Below the pieces are notes generated by a model. The model was not told the origin of the DNA. It was given only the letters and a program-made list of their open reading frames with translations, and did not search any database. Shown here piece after piece: positions 16,413 to 25,810 of a DNA stretch of 64,000 nucleotides (its first letter is position 1; every line of letters begins with the position of its first letter). Both the position numbers and the translations under genes were made by a program. Source of the DNA: Embleya sp045207655 (lineage in GTDB: Bacteria; Actinomycetota; Actinomycetes; Streptomycetales; Streptomycetaceae); the NCBI RefSeq assembly GCF_045207655.1, contig NZ_CP108784.1:6386001-6450000 (forward strand). The letters are read 5' to 3'.

Positions 16413-18269
16413 TCAGCCCACTTCCTGGTGCTCGGGCTCGGACGCGCCCAGATACGTGTCGCGTACCGCCTGGTCCGCCGCGATCTCGTCCGGCGTGCCG
16501 GTGGCCAGCAGTTGTCCGGACGCCAGCACCGTCACGGTGTCGGTGACCTCGCGCACCAGCGCGAAGTTGTGCTCGACCAGCACCATGGTCACCTCGGCCG
16601 GCAGCGCCTTGAGCACCGCGGCCAGCCGCTCGATGTCGGTGTCGGTCAGACCCGCGGCCGGCTCGTCCAGCAGCAGCAGCTTCGGATGGCCCGCGAGGGC
16701 CATCGCGATGTCGAGCAACCGCCGGGAGCCGTGCGAGAGTTCGCCGGCGATCTCGTCCGCGCGGTCGGTCAGGCCGACGGTCTCCAGATGGGTCGCCGCC
16801 TCACCCGCCAACGCGCGGTAGCGGGTGGGTCGCCACGCCGTGCCGGCGACCCGGGCGTGCCGCCACGCGGCCAGTGTCACGTTGTCCAGGACGGAGAGCG
16901 AGGGCACCACCGCGGGCTGCTGGAACGCGCGCGCGATGCCGAGCCGGGACCGGCGCGCCGGGGGCAGCCGGGTGATGTCGCGACCGGCGAACACGATGCT
17001 GCCCGAGGTCACCGGGGTCGCGCCCGCGACCATGCCGAGCACGGTCGACTTGCCCGCGCCGTTGGGGCCGAGGAGCGCGTGCCGAGCGCCGCGGCGCACG
17101 GTCAGATCCAGGTCGCCCACCGCCGCCAGCGCGCCGTAGCGGCGGGTCAGGCCGGTGATGGTGAGCAGCGCCTCCGGGTCGGCGACGGTTTCCGGCTTCG
17201 TGCTCGGATCCGCCGGCGCCTTCTCGGCTTCCTCCTCCTGCTCTTCCTTCTCGGTCGCTCCGCCGGCCCGGGCCAGGGCTCGCCACGCGGCGCGTGAGCC
17301 GCCCGCGGTCAAGCCGACCAGGCCGCCCGGCAGCGTGTACACCGCGATCAGGAACAGCACGCCCAGCAGCAGCGGGCCGTGCCCCGGCCAGGGACCGGAG
17401 AGCCAGTCCCGGGTGAACACGATCAGCGCCGCGCCGATCATCGCGCCGACCAGCGACGCGCCGCCGCCGATGACCACCGCGAGCAGCACCAGCGAGGAGG
17501 TGTCGAAGCCGATGTGCGCGGGCGAGATGTAGCGCTGCACCGAGATCAGCAACGCGCCGGCGACGCCCGCGAGCGCGCCGACCCCGATGTAGGTGACCGA
17601 GAGGTAGCGGGTCACCGGGTGGCCGGTCGCGCGCATCCGGGTCTCGTTCTCGCGCGCGCCGTCCAGCAGCAGACCGGCGGGCGAGCGCAGCACCAGCGCG
17701 GTGATCCCGATCACCACAAGCGTGGTGATCAGCACGTACCAGTAGGTGTCCACGTCGTCGACGAGGTCGCCCATGCCCCAGAAGGGCTCGATCGGCGGCA
17801 CCCCGGACTTGCCGTCGGTGCCGCCGGTGACCGACTTCCACTTCTCCGCGGCGGTGCGCACCAGTTCGCCGACGGCCAGGGTGATCATCAGCACCGTGAC
17901 GCCGCGCGTGCGCACCACGATCGGCGCGGTGACCGCGTTGAACAGGGCGCCCGCCGCCGCCGCGACCAGGGTGTGCACGACGCCGATCCGCATGCCGTGC
18001 TCGGCCAGGATCGCCGCCGTGTAGCCGCCGACCGCGTACGGCGCGACCTGGCCCAGCGAGGGCAGTCCGGCGCCGCCGCCGAGCACCGCGACGCTGGCCG
18101 CGAGCACGCCCAGGGACAGCGCCTGGGACAGCAGGATCAGGGTGAACAGGCCGACCAGGTACGGCGCCGCGAACAACCACACGATCGCGGCGACGGCCAG
18201 GATTCGGCCCACCAGGACCGCGCGCGGCGAGCGCAGCGCGGTGCGCGCGCGCAGGGCGAGGGTGGTCAT
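16413..18269 (-). CDS. livM: LivM-LivG fusion: ABC permease plus ATP-binding domain
   Basis: One 618-residue polypeptide joining two proteins that are usually separate. Residues 1-330 are a LivM permease with 8-10 hydrophobic segments (LGVLAASVAVLGGGAGLPSL; GFDTSSLVLLAVVIGGGASL). An acidic Glu/Lys linker (KEEQEEEAEKAP) follows. Residues from about 370 form a LivG ATPase: Walker A GPNGAGKST, a signature region altered to LSHGSRRLLD, Walker B LLLDEPAAGLT, and the LivG-type VLVEHNF. The ATG at 18269 overlaps the livH stop (ATGA). With this fusion and LivF the transporter would still have two different ATPase subunits. Confidence 0.9.
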   Translation of the reverse strand: MTTLALRARTALRSPRAVLVGRILAVAAIVWLFAAPYLVGLFTLILLSQALSLGVLAASVAVLGGGAGLPSLGQVAPYAVGGYTAAILAEHGMRIGVVHTLVAAAAGALFNAVTAPIVVRTRGVTVLMITLAVGELVRTAAEKWKSVTGGTDGKSGVPPIEPFWGMGDLVDDVDTYWYVLITTLVVIGITALVLRSPAGLLLDGARENETRMRATGHPVTRYLSVTYIGVGALAGVAGALLISVQRYISPAHIGFDTSSLVLLAVVIGGGASLVGAMIGAALIVFTRDWLSGPWPGHGPLLLGVLFLIAVYTLPGGLVGLTAGGSRAAWRALARAGGATEKEEQEEEAEKAPADPSTKPETVADPEALLTITGLTRRYGALAAVGDLDLTVRRGARHALLGPNGAGKSTVLGMVAGATPVTSGSIVFAGRDITRLPPARRSRLGIARAFQQPAVVPSLSVLDNVTLAAWRHARVAGTAWRPTRYRALAGEAATHLETVGLTDRADEIAGELSHGSRRLLDIAMALAGHPKLLLLDEPAAGLTDTDIERLAAVLKALPAEVTMVLVEHNFALVREVTDTVTVLASGQLLATGTPDEIAADQAVRDTYLGASEPEHQEVG

Positions 18270-19141
18270 ACTCGGCTCCCCGTCGGGCCGAAGCGCGCGG
18301 TGCGCGCGATCAGCATCACGGCCATCGTGGCGAACAGCAGATAGGGCGCGAGGTCGGGCATCAGCGTGACGCCGAGCGTCTGCACCTCGCCGACCAGGAT
18401 CGCCGCCAACAGCGCACCGCCGACCGAACCCAGCCCGCCGATCACCACGACCAGCAGGGATTGCAGCAGCACGGTGTTGGCCACCGACGTGGACGGGCCG
18501 ATGATCGGCGCGCCCAGACCGCCCGCGAGGCCGGCCAGGGCACCCGCGGCGATCAGTACGCCGGTGCGCACCCGGGCCGGCGAGATGCCGCCGGCCGCGA
18601 GCATCTCGGGGTCGTCCACCGACGCGCGCACGGCCGCGCCGACGCGGGTACGCGAGAGCACGTACCAGCCGCCGAACCCGAGCACGACCGCGACCACGAT
18701 GAACGCGAGTCGGTAGCCCGGGTAGTTGTGGCCCAGGATCGACACCGGCTCCTCGAGTGCGCCGGGCACCGGGACCTGCGGGTCGTCCTTGCCGAACGTG
18801 GTGGTCAGCAGATCGCTGCCGACCAGCGCGACGCCGAAGGTCAGCATGGCCTGCGCCATGTGACCTCTGCCGGCGATCGGCGCGGTCAGCGCCGCGAGCA
18901 CCCCGCCACCGGCCGCGCCCGCCCCGATGCCCGCGAGCACCGCGAGTGCCAGACCCACCCACGAGCCGTCGGCGACGGCGGTCGCGGTGTAGGCGGCGAA
19001 CGCGTAGAGCGTGCCGTGCGCGAGGTTGAGGACTCCGCCCGAGCCGAAGGCCAGAGTCAGGCCCGCGGCCACGACGAACAGCAGCAGCCCGTAGGCCACT
19101 CCGTCCAGGGCGGGGATGAAATTGTCGTCGAACCAGCCCAC
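18266..19141 (-). CDS. livH: Branched-chain amino-acid ABC transporter permease LivH
   Basis: A 291-residue membrane protein with about eight TM helices and the LivH features VLNLAHGTLYAFAAY, DPEMLAAGGI and LLVVVIGGLGSVGGALLAA. It pairs with the LivM part of the downstream fusion to form the translocation channel. It sits 30 bp downstream of the binding-protein gene in the same minus-strand operon and overlaps livMG by 4 bp. Confidence 0.92.
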   Translation of the reverse strand: MGWFDDNFIPALDGVAYGLLLFVVAAGLTLAFGSGGVLNLAHGTLYAFAAYTATAVADGSWVGLALAVLAGIGAGAAGGGVLAALTAPIAGRGHMAQAMLTFGVALVGSDLLTTTFGKDDPQVPVPGALEEPVSILGHNYPGYRLAFIVVAVVLGFGGWYVLSRTRVGAAVRASVDDPEMLAAGGISPARVRTGVLIAAGALAGLAGGLGAPIIGPSTSVANTVLLQSLLVVVIGGLGSVGGALLAAILVGEVQTLGVTLMPDLAPYLLFATMAVMLIARTARFGPTGSRV

Positions 19142-19171
19142 GGCACGCTCCCTTTCGCTCCGAATCCGCCG

Positions 19172-20386
19172 CTAGCCGAGCGTGCCGAGTTCGCGGACCA
19201 TCACGTTGCTCAGCGCGGTGCCGTCCTGCTTGACCTCACGCAGGTACCACTTCTGCACGGGAGCGTGCGTGTTCGGGTTGAACTCCCAGGAACCGCGCGG
19301 GCTGTCGATCTTGCCGGTCTTGGCGATCGCGGCGTTGACCGTCTCCGGGGTGACCTTGTCGCCCGCGGCGGCGATCGCCTTGTCCAGGACGGCGGCCGCG
19401 TCGTACATGGTCGCCGACATCATCGTCGGCAGCGCGTTGTACTTGCCCTGGTAGGCCGCGACGAACGAGCGGTTGGCCGGGATGTCCAGGGTGGGCGTGT
19501 AGTTGAGCGAGGTGAACACGCCCTTGGCCGCGTCGCCCTCGGCCCCGAGCACCGCGCCCTCGGTCAGGAAGCCCGCGGCGTACAGCGGGATGTCCTTGAC
19601 GTCGGACTGCTTGTACTGCTTGACGAAGTTCACCGCGGCGGTGCCCGCGTAGAACGTGTAGACCGCCTTGGCGCCCGAGTTCTTGATCTCGGTGAAGTAC
19701 GGCTGGAAGTTGGTGGTGGCCGGGAACGGCGTCCACTTGGTTTTGCCGTCCGGGTTCGCCAGCTTGCCGCCGAGCTTTTCGAACGTGTCGGTGAAGCCGC
19801 GGAGCTGGTCGAAACCACCCTGGTACTCCGGGCCGATCGCGTAGACCGTGCCGGCCACGTTCTCCTTGATGTACGGGGCCGCCGCCACACCCGGCTCCTC
19901 GGAGAGGTAGCTGGTGTGCCAGACGTAGTCCGGCTTGTCGATCTTGCCGGGGCGACCGACGGCGCCGATCATCGGCACCTTGTTGTCGTTGACGATCTGC
20001 ACGTTGGCGGCCACCGTGGCCGCGTTGGTCAGGCCCACCACGGCGGTGACCTTGTCCTGCTTGATCAGCTTGGTGACCGAGGGCACCGAGGTCTGCGGGC
20101 CGTCGCCCTCGTCGGTGATCACGAGCTCGATCTTGTGCCCGCCCAGCTTGCCGCCGTGCTGGTCGAGGTAGGTCTGGAAGCCGTTCTGCAGGTCCGGGCC
20201 GAGCGACGCGTAGACACCGGTCAGCGGGATCGTCAGGCCGATCTTGAGCGTGCCGGAGGACGATCCGCCCTTCTTGTCGTCCGCCGCGCTGCCGCTGCAC
20301 GCGGTGGTGAAGGCGAGGGCGCCGGCGATCAGGCCGGCGGCGGTGACGCGGAACGTGCGTCGGGTTATGGGACTTGCCGGGGTCAT
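19172..20386 (-). CDS. livK: Periplasmic-binding-protein-like lipoprotein, LivK family
   Basis: A 404-residue substrate-binding lipoprotein. The N-terminus has a twin-arginine-like ITRRTFR, a hydrophobic core and the lipobox FTTAC with Cys30. The mature part is a type I binding fold (TLKIGLTIPLTGVYASLGP; VVGLTNAATVAANVQIVND; KAVYTFYAGTAAVNFVKQYK). The ATG at 20386 follows CTGGAG. It is the first transporter gene, 80 bp downstream of the roadblock gene, so kinase, roadblock and transporter may share a transcript. The ligand cannot be read from the sequence; this family also includes amide, urea and aromatic-acid binders. Confidence 0.9.
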   Translation of the reverse strand: MTPASPITRRTFRVTAAGLIAGALAFTTACSGSAADDKKGGSSSGTLKIGLTIPLTGVYASLGPDLQNGFQTYLDQHGGKLGGHKIELVITDEGDGPQTSVPSVTKLIKQDKVTAVVGLTNAATVAANVQIVNDNKVPMIGAVGRPGKIDKPDYVWHTSYLSEEPGVAAAPYIKENVAGTVYAIGPEYQGGFDQLRGFTDTFEKLGGKLANPDGKTKWTPFPATTNFQPYFTEIKNSGAKAVYTFYAGTAAVNFVKQYKQSDVKDIPLYAAGFLTEGAVLGAEGDAAKGVFTSLNYTPTLDIPANRSFVAAYQGKYNALPTMMSATMYDAAAVLDKAIAAAGDKVTPETVNAAIAKTGKIDSPRGSWEFNPNTHAPVQKWYLREVKQDGTALSNVMVRELGTLG

Positions 20387-20466
20387 GACGTGCTCCAGGG
20401 TGTGGACGTGGGAGAGCGATCGAGCAGAGGGAGGGCCGCGTCGGGAGGGACGCGAGGATGCTTCGG

Positions 20467-20892
20467 TCAGCCCAGCGCGCCGCGCTGTACGTGCAGGAAG
20501 CGCTCGCGGGCGGCCGGGGTCAGGGCCGGGCCGACCTGGTTGATCAGCTCGGCCATCTCGAACGAGACCTGACCGATGTCGCACTCCCGCGAGGCCAGCA
20601 CCAGCAGCGAGGCGCCGTCGCTGACCTGCATCGAGAACATGAACGCGCCGTTCATCTCGGTCAGGTTGCTGGCCACCGGGTCGGTGCCGAACAGCCGTGC
20701 GGCACCGGCCAGCAGGCTGACCAGGCCGGACGCGACCGCGCCGAGCTGGTCGGCGCGGTCCTGCGGCAGCGAACTGGTGTTGGCCACCACGAGTCCGTCC
20801 GCGGAGACCGCGACGGCGTGCAGCACCTCGGGCACCCGGGTGGCGAAATCGTTGAGCAGCCAACTGAGATCGGCTGCGGTGGGGTGGGTCAC
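20467..20892 (-). CDS. Roadblock/LC7 domain protein (conservon CvnB-like)
   Basis: A 141-residue protein with the CvnB-type roadblock domain: starts THPTAADLSWLLNDFATRVP, then EVLHAVAVSADGLVVA, SSLPQDRADQL and a C-terminal MAELINQVGPALTPAARERF. In Streptomyces conservons, CvnB sits after the kinase CvnA and before a DUF742 protein (CvnC) and a Ras-like GTPase (CvnD), together a membrane-associated switch. Neither CvnC nor CvnD follows here; the next gene is livK. The ATG at 20892 overlaps the kinase stop (ATGA). Confidence 0.9.
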   Translation of the reverse strand: MTHPTAADLSWLLNDFATRVPEVLHAVAVSADGLVVANTSSLPQDRADQLGAVASGLVSLLAGAARLFGTDPVASNLTEMNGAFMFSMQVSDGASLLVLASRECDIGQVSFEMAELINQVGPALTPAARERFLHVQRGALG

Positions 20893-23411
20893 GATCTCTC
20901 CTTGTGATCCGGTTCGCCGCCGCCGGGGCGGGGCGAGGGGGCGCGGCGGGCCCGGCTGTGCCCGATGCCCTGCGCGAAGGCGGACATGGCCGCGGACACC
21001 TGGCGGGCGTCCCGGCGGTCCGGCGTGTCGTTCGCCCGGGCGGGCGTTCCGGCCGAGCCGACCAGCGGCGCGGCGGGTGCGGCGGGGCTGCCCGGGTGCA
21101 CGGTGGGAGTGTCCCGGCGAACCCGCAGCGGCAGCCCCGTGTTCGTGGTGCGGCCGGACTCCGTCGGTTCCGGAGCCGACGGCAGCGACCGTTCCGGACG
21201 CCGCTCGGGTTCGACCTGCGCCGGCGGGGCCGGCGGGGCGAGCGCGGGCGGGGTCGGGGCGGCGGGCACGGGCGGCCGAGATCCGGTGAAGCGCAGTCCC
21301 GAGGGCGCGGGTTCACGCGGTCCGGGAGCGCTCGCGTCGCTGACCGGTTGCGGCCGGGTGGGCGTGAACACGCTCGGCACCGGCTCGAACGGACCCGGGT
21401 CGGGATGGCCGCCGGCGCGTACGCCGACGTCCGGCACCCGACCGGAGGGGGGCAGCTGCGCGACCTCGGCCTTGGGCACGCCGCGGTGCCGACCGGGGCG
21501 ATCGCGGAAGACCACGATGTCCTCGGGCAGACCGACCTCGGCGACCGTGCCACCCTGCGGGCCCGGGGCCAGGGTGATCGTGATGCCGTAGCGCGTGGCC
21601 AGGTGGCCGGCCACGGTCAGACCCATCGCGCGCACCGCGTGCACGTCCAACTGGGCCGGCGACGCGAGGCGTTCGTTGAACCCGGCCAGTCGCTCCGGGG
21701 TGATGCCCACGCCGGAGTCGGTCACGGTCAGCACCGCGCCGTCGCCGCGACGGTTCGCCTGGAGTACCACCCAGGTCTCCGGACGGCTGAACTTGGTCGC
21801 GTTGTCCAGCAGTTCGGCGAGCAGGTGCGCGACGTCGTCGCGGGCCCGTCCGGCGATCAGGATGCGCGGGTCCACCGCGCCGGGGTCGACCCGGGTGAAC
21901 CGTTCGATCCGGCCGATCGCCGCGCGCGCGACGTCCAGGAGCAGCGCGTCCTCGCGTACGCGCGCGGTGCCCTCGCCGCCGAGCACCAGCAGACTGGTGT
22001 TGTTGCGGCCCATGCGCTGGACCAGGTGGTCGAGCGAGTACAGCCGCTTGAGCCGGTCCGGGTCGTGCTCGTGCGCCTCGGCTTCGTCGAGGACCTTGAC
22101 CAGGCCGTCGGTGAGCCGCTGGTTGCGGCGGGCGAGCGCGACCAGCACGGTGGCGATACCGGCCCGCAGGACCGCCTGTTCGGCGGCGATGCGGACGGCG
22201 GCGGTGAAGACGGTGTTGAACGCCGAGCCCACCTCGGCGATCTCGTCCTTGCCGCGCACCTCGATGGGGGTGCCCGCGCGTTCGGCGATCTCGTCGGCGG
22301 TCGCGCCGTCGAGGGAACGCCCCTGCTGGAGCTTGGCGACGGCGTCCGGCAGACCGGTGTAGGCCACCTCGTGCGCGGTGTCGCGCAGGCGCAGCAGTTC
22401 GCGCGTCATCGGCCGGCCCAGGCGCAGCACCAGGAGTACGGCGGCGGCCAGCGCGAGCAGCACCGCCGCGGCCTGTCCGATCGCCCACCAGCGTCGGCTG
22501 TCGCGTTCGTCGCTGACCGAGGTCAGCACCGACGCGTCCACGCGTCGTTCGACGTCGCTGATCCGGGCGATCCGGTCGGCGGTCGCCTTGGTCCACACGT
22601 CCTGAGGGATCAGGATGGGCGTGTCCACCCTGGCCCGGGAGACGGCGTCCTCGAGCTGGTGCACGGCCAGGATCTCCGGGCCGGTCTGGGCGAGTTCCAG
22701 CCAGCCCAGCCACTCCTCGTCGGCGAGCGACTCGAAGGACGTCTCGCTCTCGTCGTAGCCGGTCCGGGTGGCCAGGATGTCCTGCTGTTGGGACGGCGAG
22801 ATCCGGCTGGACGCCAGCGCGCGCAGGACCGCCGTCTGTTGTTGTCCCAGCCACTCCGTGGCGTGCGAGAGCGCGGCGGCGGCACGCAGGCGGTCCGAGT
22901 TGTCGGGGCCGGCGCCGCCTGCCTGGGCCACGCTGTCGCGGTAGTCGAGCGCGTCCGCGATCAGGATGCGGTAGCGGAAGACGACGGCGGTCAGCGAGGT
23001 GCCCTTGGGTGCCTGGACCTGCTCGCGCAGCGCGGTCAGGTCGGTCAGGCCCGCGTCCAGCCTGCGCAGCCGTTCCTTGGTGTTGCCGGGGATCGAGCCG
23101 AGGTCCTTGCGCAACTTGCGGTAGCGCGTGGCGCTCTCGTCCGTCGCGGCGGTGCGCTGGTGGTACGTGACCAGCGCGCCGCTGCCGGCGTCCGGCCACA
23201 GCACCGCGGCGGCAGCCGCGCGTTCGCTCTGCAGACGGTGCGCGAGCTCGCCCGCCTCCGCGGAGACCTTGGTCAGCGAGCGCAGGCGGTTCGCGTCGAG
23301 GGCCTCGCCGGTCGTGGTGGACACGGCGAGTCCCGCGGAGCCCACCATCACGGTGAGGGGCACGGCGACGAGCAGGACGAGTTTCCGAGTGATGTTCAGG
23401 TCGTCCACCAC
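20889..23411 (-). CDS. NIT/HAMP sensor histidine kinase-like protein (conservon CvnA-like)
   Basis: An 840-residue membrane kinase-like protein. One TM helix (LVLLVAVPLTVMVGSAGLAV) precedes a nitrate/nitrite-sensing (NIT) type helical sensor to about residue 310, a second TM helix (WWAIGQAAAVLLALAAAVLL), a HAMP region, and a GHKL ATPase with ELLDNATKFS, DSGVGI and GLTVAGHLATRYG. As in other CvnA proteins, no phospho-accepting His motif is obvious before the ATPase. A Pro-rich disordered tail of about 200 residues ends the protein. The GTG start at 23411 has no strong ribosome binding site, so the exact start is uncertain. First gene of the minus-strand cluster. Confidence 0.85.
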   Translation of the reverse strand: MVDDLNITRKLVLLVAVPLTVMVGSAGLAVSTTTGEALDANRLRSLTKVSAEAGELAHRLQSERAAAAAVLWPDAGSGALVTYHQRTAATDESATRYRKLRKDLGSIPGNTKERLRRLDAGLTDLTALREQVQAPKGTSLTAVVFRYRILIADALDYRDSVAQAGGAGPDNSDRLRAAAALSHATEWLGQQQTAVLRALASSRISPSQQQDILATRTGYDESETSFESLADEEWLGWLELAQTGPEILAVHQLEDAVSRARVDTPILIPQDVWTKATADRIARISDVERRVDASVLTSVSDERDSRRWWAIGQAAAVLLALAAAVLLVLRLGRPMTRELLRLRDTAHEVAYTGLPDAVAKLQQGRSLDGATADEIAERAGTPIEVRGKDEIAEVGSAFNTVFTAAVRIAAEQAVLRAGIATVLVALARRNQRLTDGLVKVLDEAEAHEHDPDRLKRLYSLDHLVQRMGRNNTSLLVLGGEGTARVREDALLLDVARAAIGRIERFTRVDPGAVDPRILIAGRARDDVAHLLAELLDNATKFSRPETWVVLQANRRGDGAVLTVTDSGVGITPERLAGFNERLASPAQLDVHAVRAMGLTVAGHLATRYGITITLAPGPQGGTVAEVGLPEDIVVFRDRPGRHRGVPKAEVAQLPPSGRVPDVGVRAGGHPDPGPFEPVPSVFTPTRPQPVSDASAPGPREPAPSGLRFTGSRPPVPAAPTPPALAPPAPPAQVEPERRPERSLPSAPEPTESGRTTNTGLPLRVRRDTPTVHPGSPAAPAAPLVGSAGTPARANDTPDRRDARQVSAAMSAFAQGIGHSRARRAPSPRPGGGEPDHKERS

Positions 23412-23905
23412 CAGGTCGGTGCCGGGGTGGAGCGAGGCAGGGATACGGAGTCGAGTATTCCGCTTGTCAAGTACGTCATTTTCCCGATGATTCGCACTTT
23501 CCGGTCTTGCGCTTTCGGTGACGCGGATCGCGTCCTATTCCGTGCACGACGGGCAGAGCCTAGCGGCATTCGCACGTGTGCTCGCAGTGGCCGGTGGGTA
23601 ATGCATCGCGCACCCCGCATACGGCGGCGAATGTTGACATCCGTAAGTTAACCCTGCGAAGGAATACCCATGGTCGATCATGGCAATACACAGACGCATA
23701 TCACGTGATTTAGCACGGACTTCTACGGTCGGGCACCTATATCCGTATTTCGGCCCCCATCTTCGGGCGCCCGTTTGCCAACCATTCGTTGGGATATACC
23801 GGATCGTTGCCCTCCGTTTTTGAGGTGCCGACCAACCGGATAGTCGAACCCGGCTGCCTAGACTGAGCCGAGACCGATCCCGGCGGACCGAATTGGGAGA
23901 GTCAC
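23412..23905. other. Divergent intergenic region, kinase / hexosaminidase
   Basis: 494 bp, clearly more AT-rich than its surroundings, with no supported gene. It holds the promoters of both flanking genes. A TTGACA box at 23634-23639 points rightward, though I see no good -10 at the standard distance. A 12-codon frame (ATG at 23670, peptide MVDHGNTQTHIT) preceded by GAAGGA is the only translation signal; it may be a leader peptide or chance. A CTAGAC core at 23858 resembles half of a DasR site but the flanks do not match. Confidence 0.4.
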
Positions 23906-25576
23906 ATGCAGCGCCGACGCGCCCTGGCTTTTTTCCTGGCCGTGCCGATCGCCGCCGCCGCGGGGACGGCCGTGTGGGTCACCGACTCGTCCTCCTCCGA
24001 CGGCAGCCCCGGGACCGACCCGGGCGCGGCTCCGGGCTCGGGCGGGCCGGACCCCGGTGCGGCCGAGCCCGGCGGCGCCGAGGCCGGTGAGCCGCCGCCC
24101 GGACCACTCGCCGCCGACGCCCGAGGACTGGTCCCGATCCCGATCGAGGCGCTCGGCGCCCAGGGCGCGGGCTGGACGCTGTCCCGGGACACCAGGGTGC
24201 GGGCCGCGAGCGAGGCCGCGCGGGCGGTCGCCGAGGTGGTCGCCGCCGAACTGCGCACCGCCACCGGCCTGCCCCTGCCCGTGGTGGTCGATGCCCGCGC
24301 CCGCGCCGGAACCGACCTGTCCCTGGTGCCGGACCCGCCCGGGACGACGCCGGCGGACCGGCCGGCCGGCGACGAGGCGTACGCGTTGACCGTGACCGCG
24401 CGCGGCGCCACGATCCGCGCGAGCGCTCCGGCCGGCCTGTATCGAGGCGCCCAGACGCTGCGCCAACTGGTCCCGGCCCGGGCACCGTTCGAACTGCGTC
24501 CCGCCGTGGTCCGGGACGCGCCGCGGTATCCGTACCGGGGCATCATGATCGACCTGGCCCGGCACTTCTATCCGCCCGCCGAGATGCGCCGGCTGATCGA
24601 CCACATCGCCGCCTACAAGTTCAACCACCTGCACCTGCACCTGACCGACGACCAGGGCTGGCGGATCGCGATCGAGGGTCGACCCCGGCTCACCGGGATC
24701 GGCGCCTCCACCCAGGTCGGCGGCGGGCCGGGCGGCTTCTGGACGGCGGCCGACTACCAGGGGGTGATCGGCTACGCGGCCGAGCGCTTCATCACCGTGG
24801 TGCCCGAGATCGACATGCCCGGACACACCAACGCGGCGATCGTGGCCTACCCGGAACTGGCCTGCGACGGACGCAAGTACGCCCCCTACACCGGTACCCA
24901 GGTCGGCTTCTCCGCGCTGTGCGTGGACGGCGAGGCGACCTACACCTTCCTCGACGAGGTGCTCGGCCGGCTCGCCGAACTCACCCCGGGCCCCTACCTG
25001 CACATCGGCGGGGACGAGACACACACCCTCAAGCCCGCGCAGTACCGGGCGTTCATGGCCCGCGCGCAACCGATCGTGGCCAGGCACGGCAAGCAACTCA
25101 TCGCGTGGCACCAACTCGCCGCAGGCGACCCGGTGCCCGGCGCCATCATCGAGTACTGGGGCGCGTCCAAGCAGGACGCGGCCGCGGTCGCGGCCGCCGC
25201 GCGGGCCGGGCACAAGGTGGTGATGGCCCCGGCCGACCACGCCTACCTGGACATGAAGTACGCCGGGGGCGAGCGGCTCGGGGTGACCTGGGCGGGCACC
25301 GTGGATGTGCGCACGTCGTACGACTGGGAACCCTCGACGCACCTGCCGGGGCTGCCCGCGGACGCGGTGCTCGGGGTCGAGGGCGCGTTGTGGGGCGAGA
25401 CGATCAAGAGCGTCGCGGACGCCGAGTATCTGCTCTTCCCACGGCTCGCGGCGGTCGCCGAAGCGGCCTGGTCCCGGCCGGAGCGGCGCGACTGGGCGGA
25501 CTTCAGGACCCGGATCGGCACGCACGAGGCGCGGTGGCAGGCGCGGGGGATCAACTACGCGCGGAAGTTGTCCTGA
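23906..25576 (+). CDS. Beta-N-acetylhexosaminidase, GH20 family, secreted
   Basis: A 556-residue exo-hexosaminidase acting on terminal GlcNAc/GalNAc residues, such as chitobiose. An N-terminal signal-anchor (RRRALAFFLAVPIAAAAGTAV) is followed by a Ser/Gly/Pro linker, a GH20 N-terminal alpha/beta domain (about 75-205) and the catalytic TIM barrel beginning YRGIMIDLARHFY. The catalytic pair Asp370-Glu371 is seen in HIGGDETH; other typical GH20 segments are NHLHLHLTDDQGWR and VVPEIDMPGHTNAA. The ATG at 23906 follows GGGAGAG. There is no adjacent chitin-uptake gene, so it is a stand-alone secreted hydrolase. Confidence 0.93.
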   Translation: MQRRRALAFFLAVPIAAAAGTAVWVTDSSSSDGSPGTDPGAAPGSGGPDPGAAEPGGAEAGEPPPGPLAADARGLVPIPIEALGAQGAGWTLSRDTRVRAASEAARAVAEVVAAELRTATGLPLPVVVDARARAGTDLSLVPDPPGTTPADRPAGDEAYALTVTARGATIRASAPAGLYRGAQTLRQLVPARAPFELRPAVVRDAPRYPYRGIMIDLARHFYPPAEMRRLIDHIAAYKFNHLHLHLTDDQGWRIAIEGRPRLTGIGASTQVGGGPGGFWTAADYQGVIGYAAERFITVVPEIDMPGHTNAAIVAYPELACDGRKYAPYTGTQVGFSALCVDGEATYTFLDEVLGRLAELTPGPYLHIGGDETHTLKPAQYRAFMARAQPIVARHGKQLIAWHQLAAGDPVPGAIIEYWGASKQDAAAVAAAARAGHKVVMAPADHAYLDMKYAGGERLGVTWAGTVDVRTSYDWEPSTHLPGLPADAVLGVEGALWGETIKSVADAEYLLFPRLAAVAEAAWSRPERRDWADFRTRIGTHEARWQARGINYARKLS

Positions 25577-25627
25577 CGCGGGCGCCCGGCGTGGGTGGGT
25601 CCGGCCCTCGGGGACTGTCCATGGGGA

Positions 25628-25663
25628 CTGTGCTCGGGCCTGCGCTCGGGCCTGCGCTCGGGC
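25628..25663 (+). repeat. 12-bp tandem repeat
   Basis: Three direct copies of CTGYGCTCGGGC in the 234-bp gap between the convergent hexosaminidase and MFS genes; degenerate TGCTCGGA-type copies continue to about 25745. No gene in this gap. Confidence 0.75.
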
Positions 25664-25810
25664 CCGTGTATCGATTCGGGCTCGTACCTCGTGCCCACAC
25701 CCCGTGCTCGGACCCCTCCTCGAATCTGTGCTCGGATCCGTCCTCGGGTACCGGGACGCCGATCGGATCGATCGGTGGGCCGGTACGGCCGGTACCCGGG
25801 AACGGACCGC

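Noticed and set aside
23850..23880. DasR operator before the hexosaminidase gene
   Set aside because: Only a CTAGAC core is shared; the flanking half-sites do not match the known consensus.
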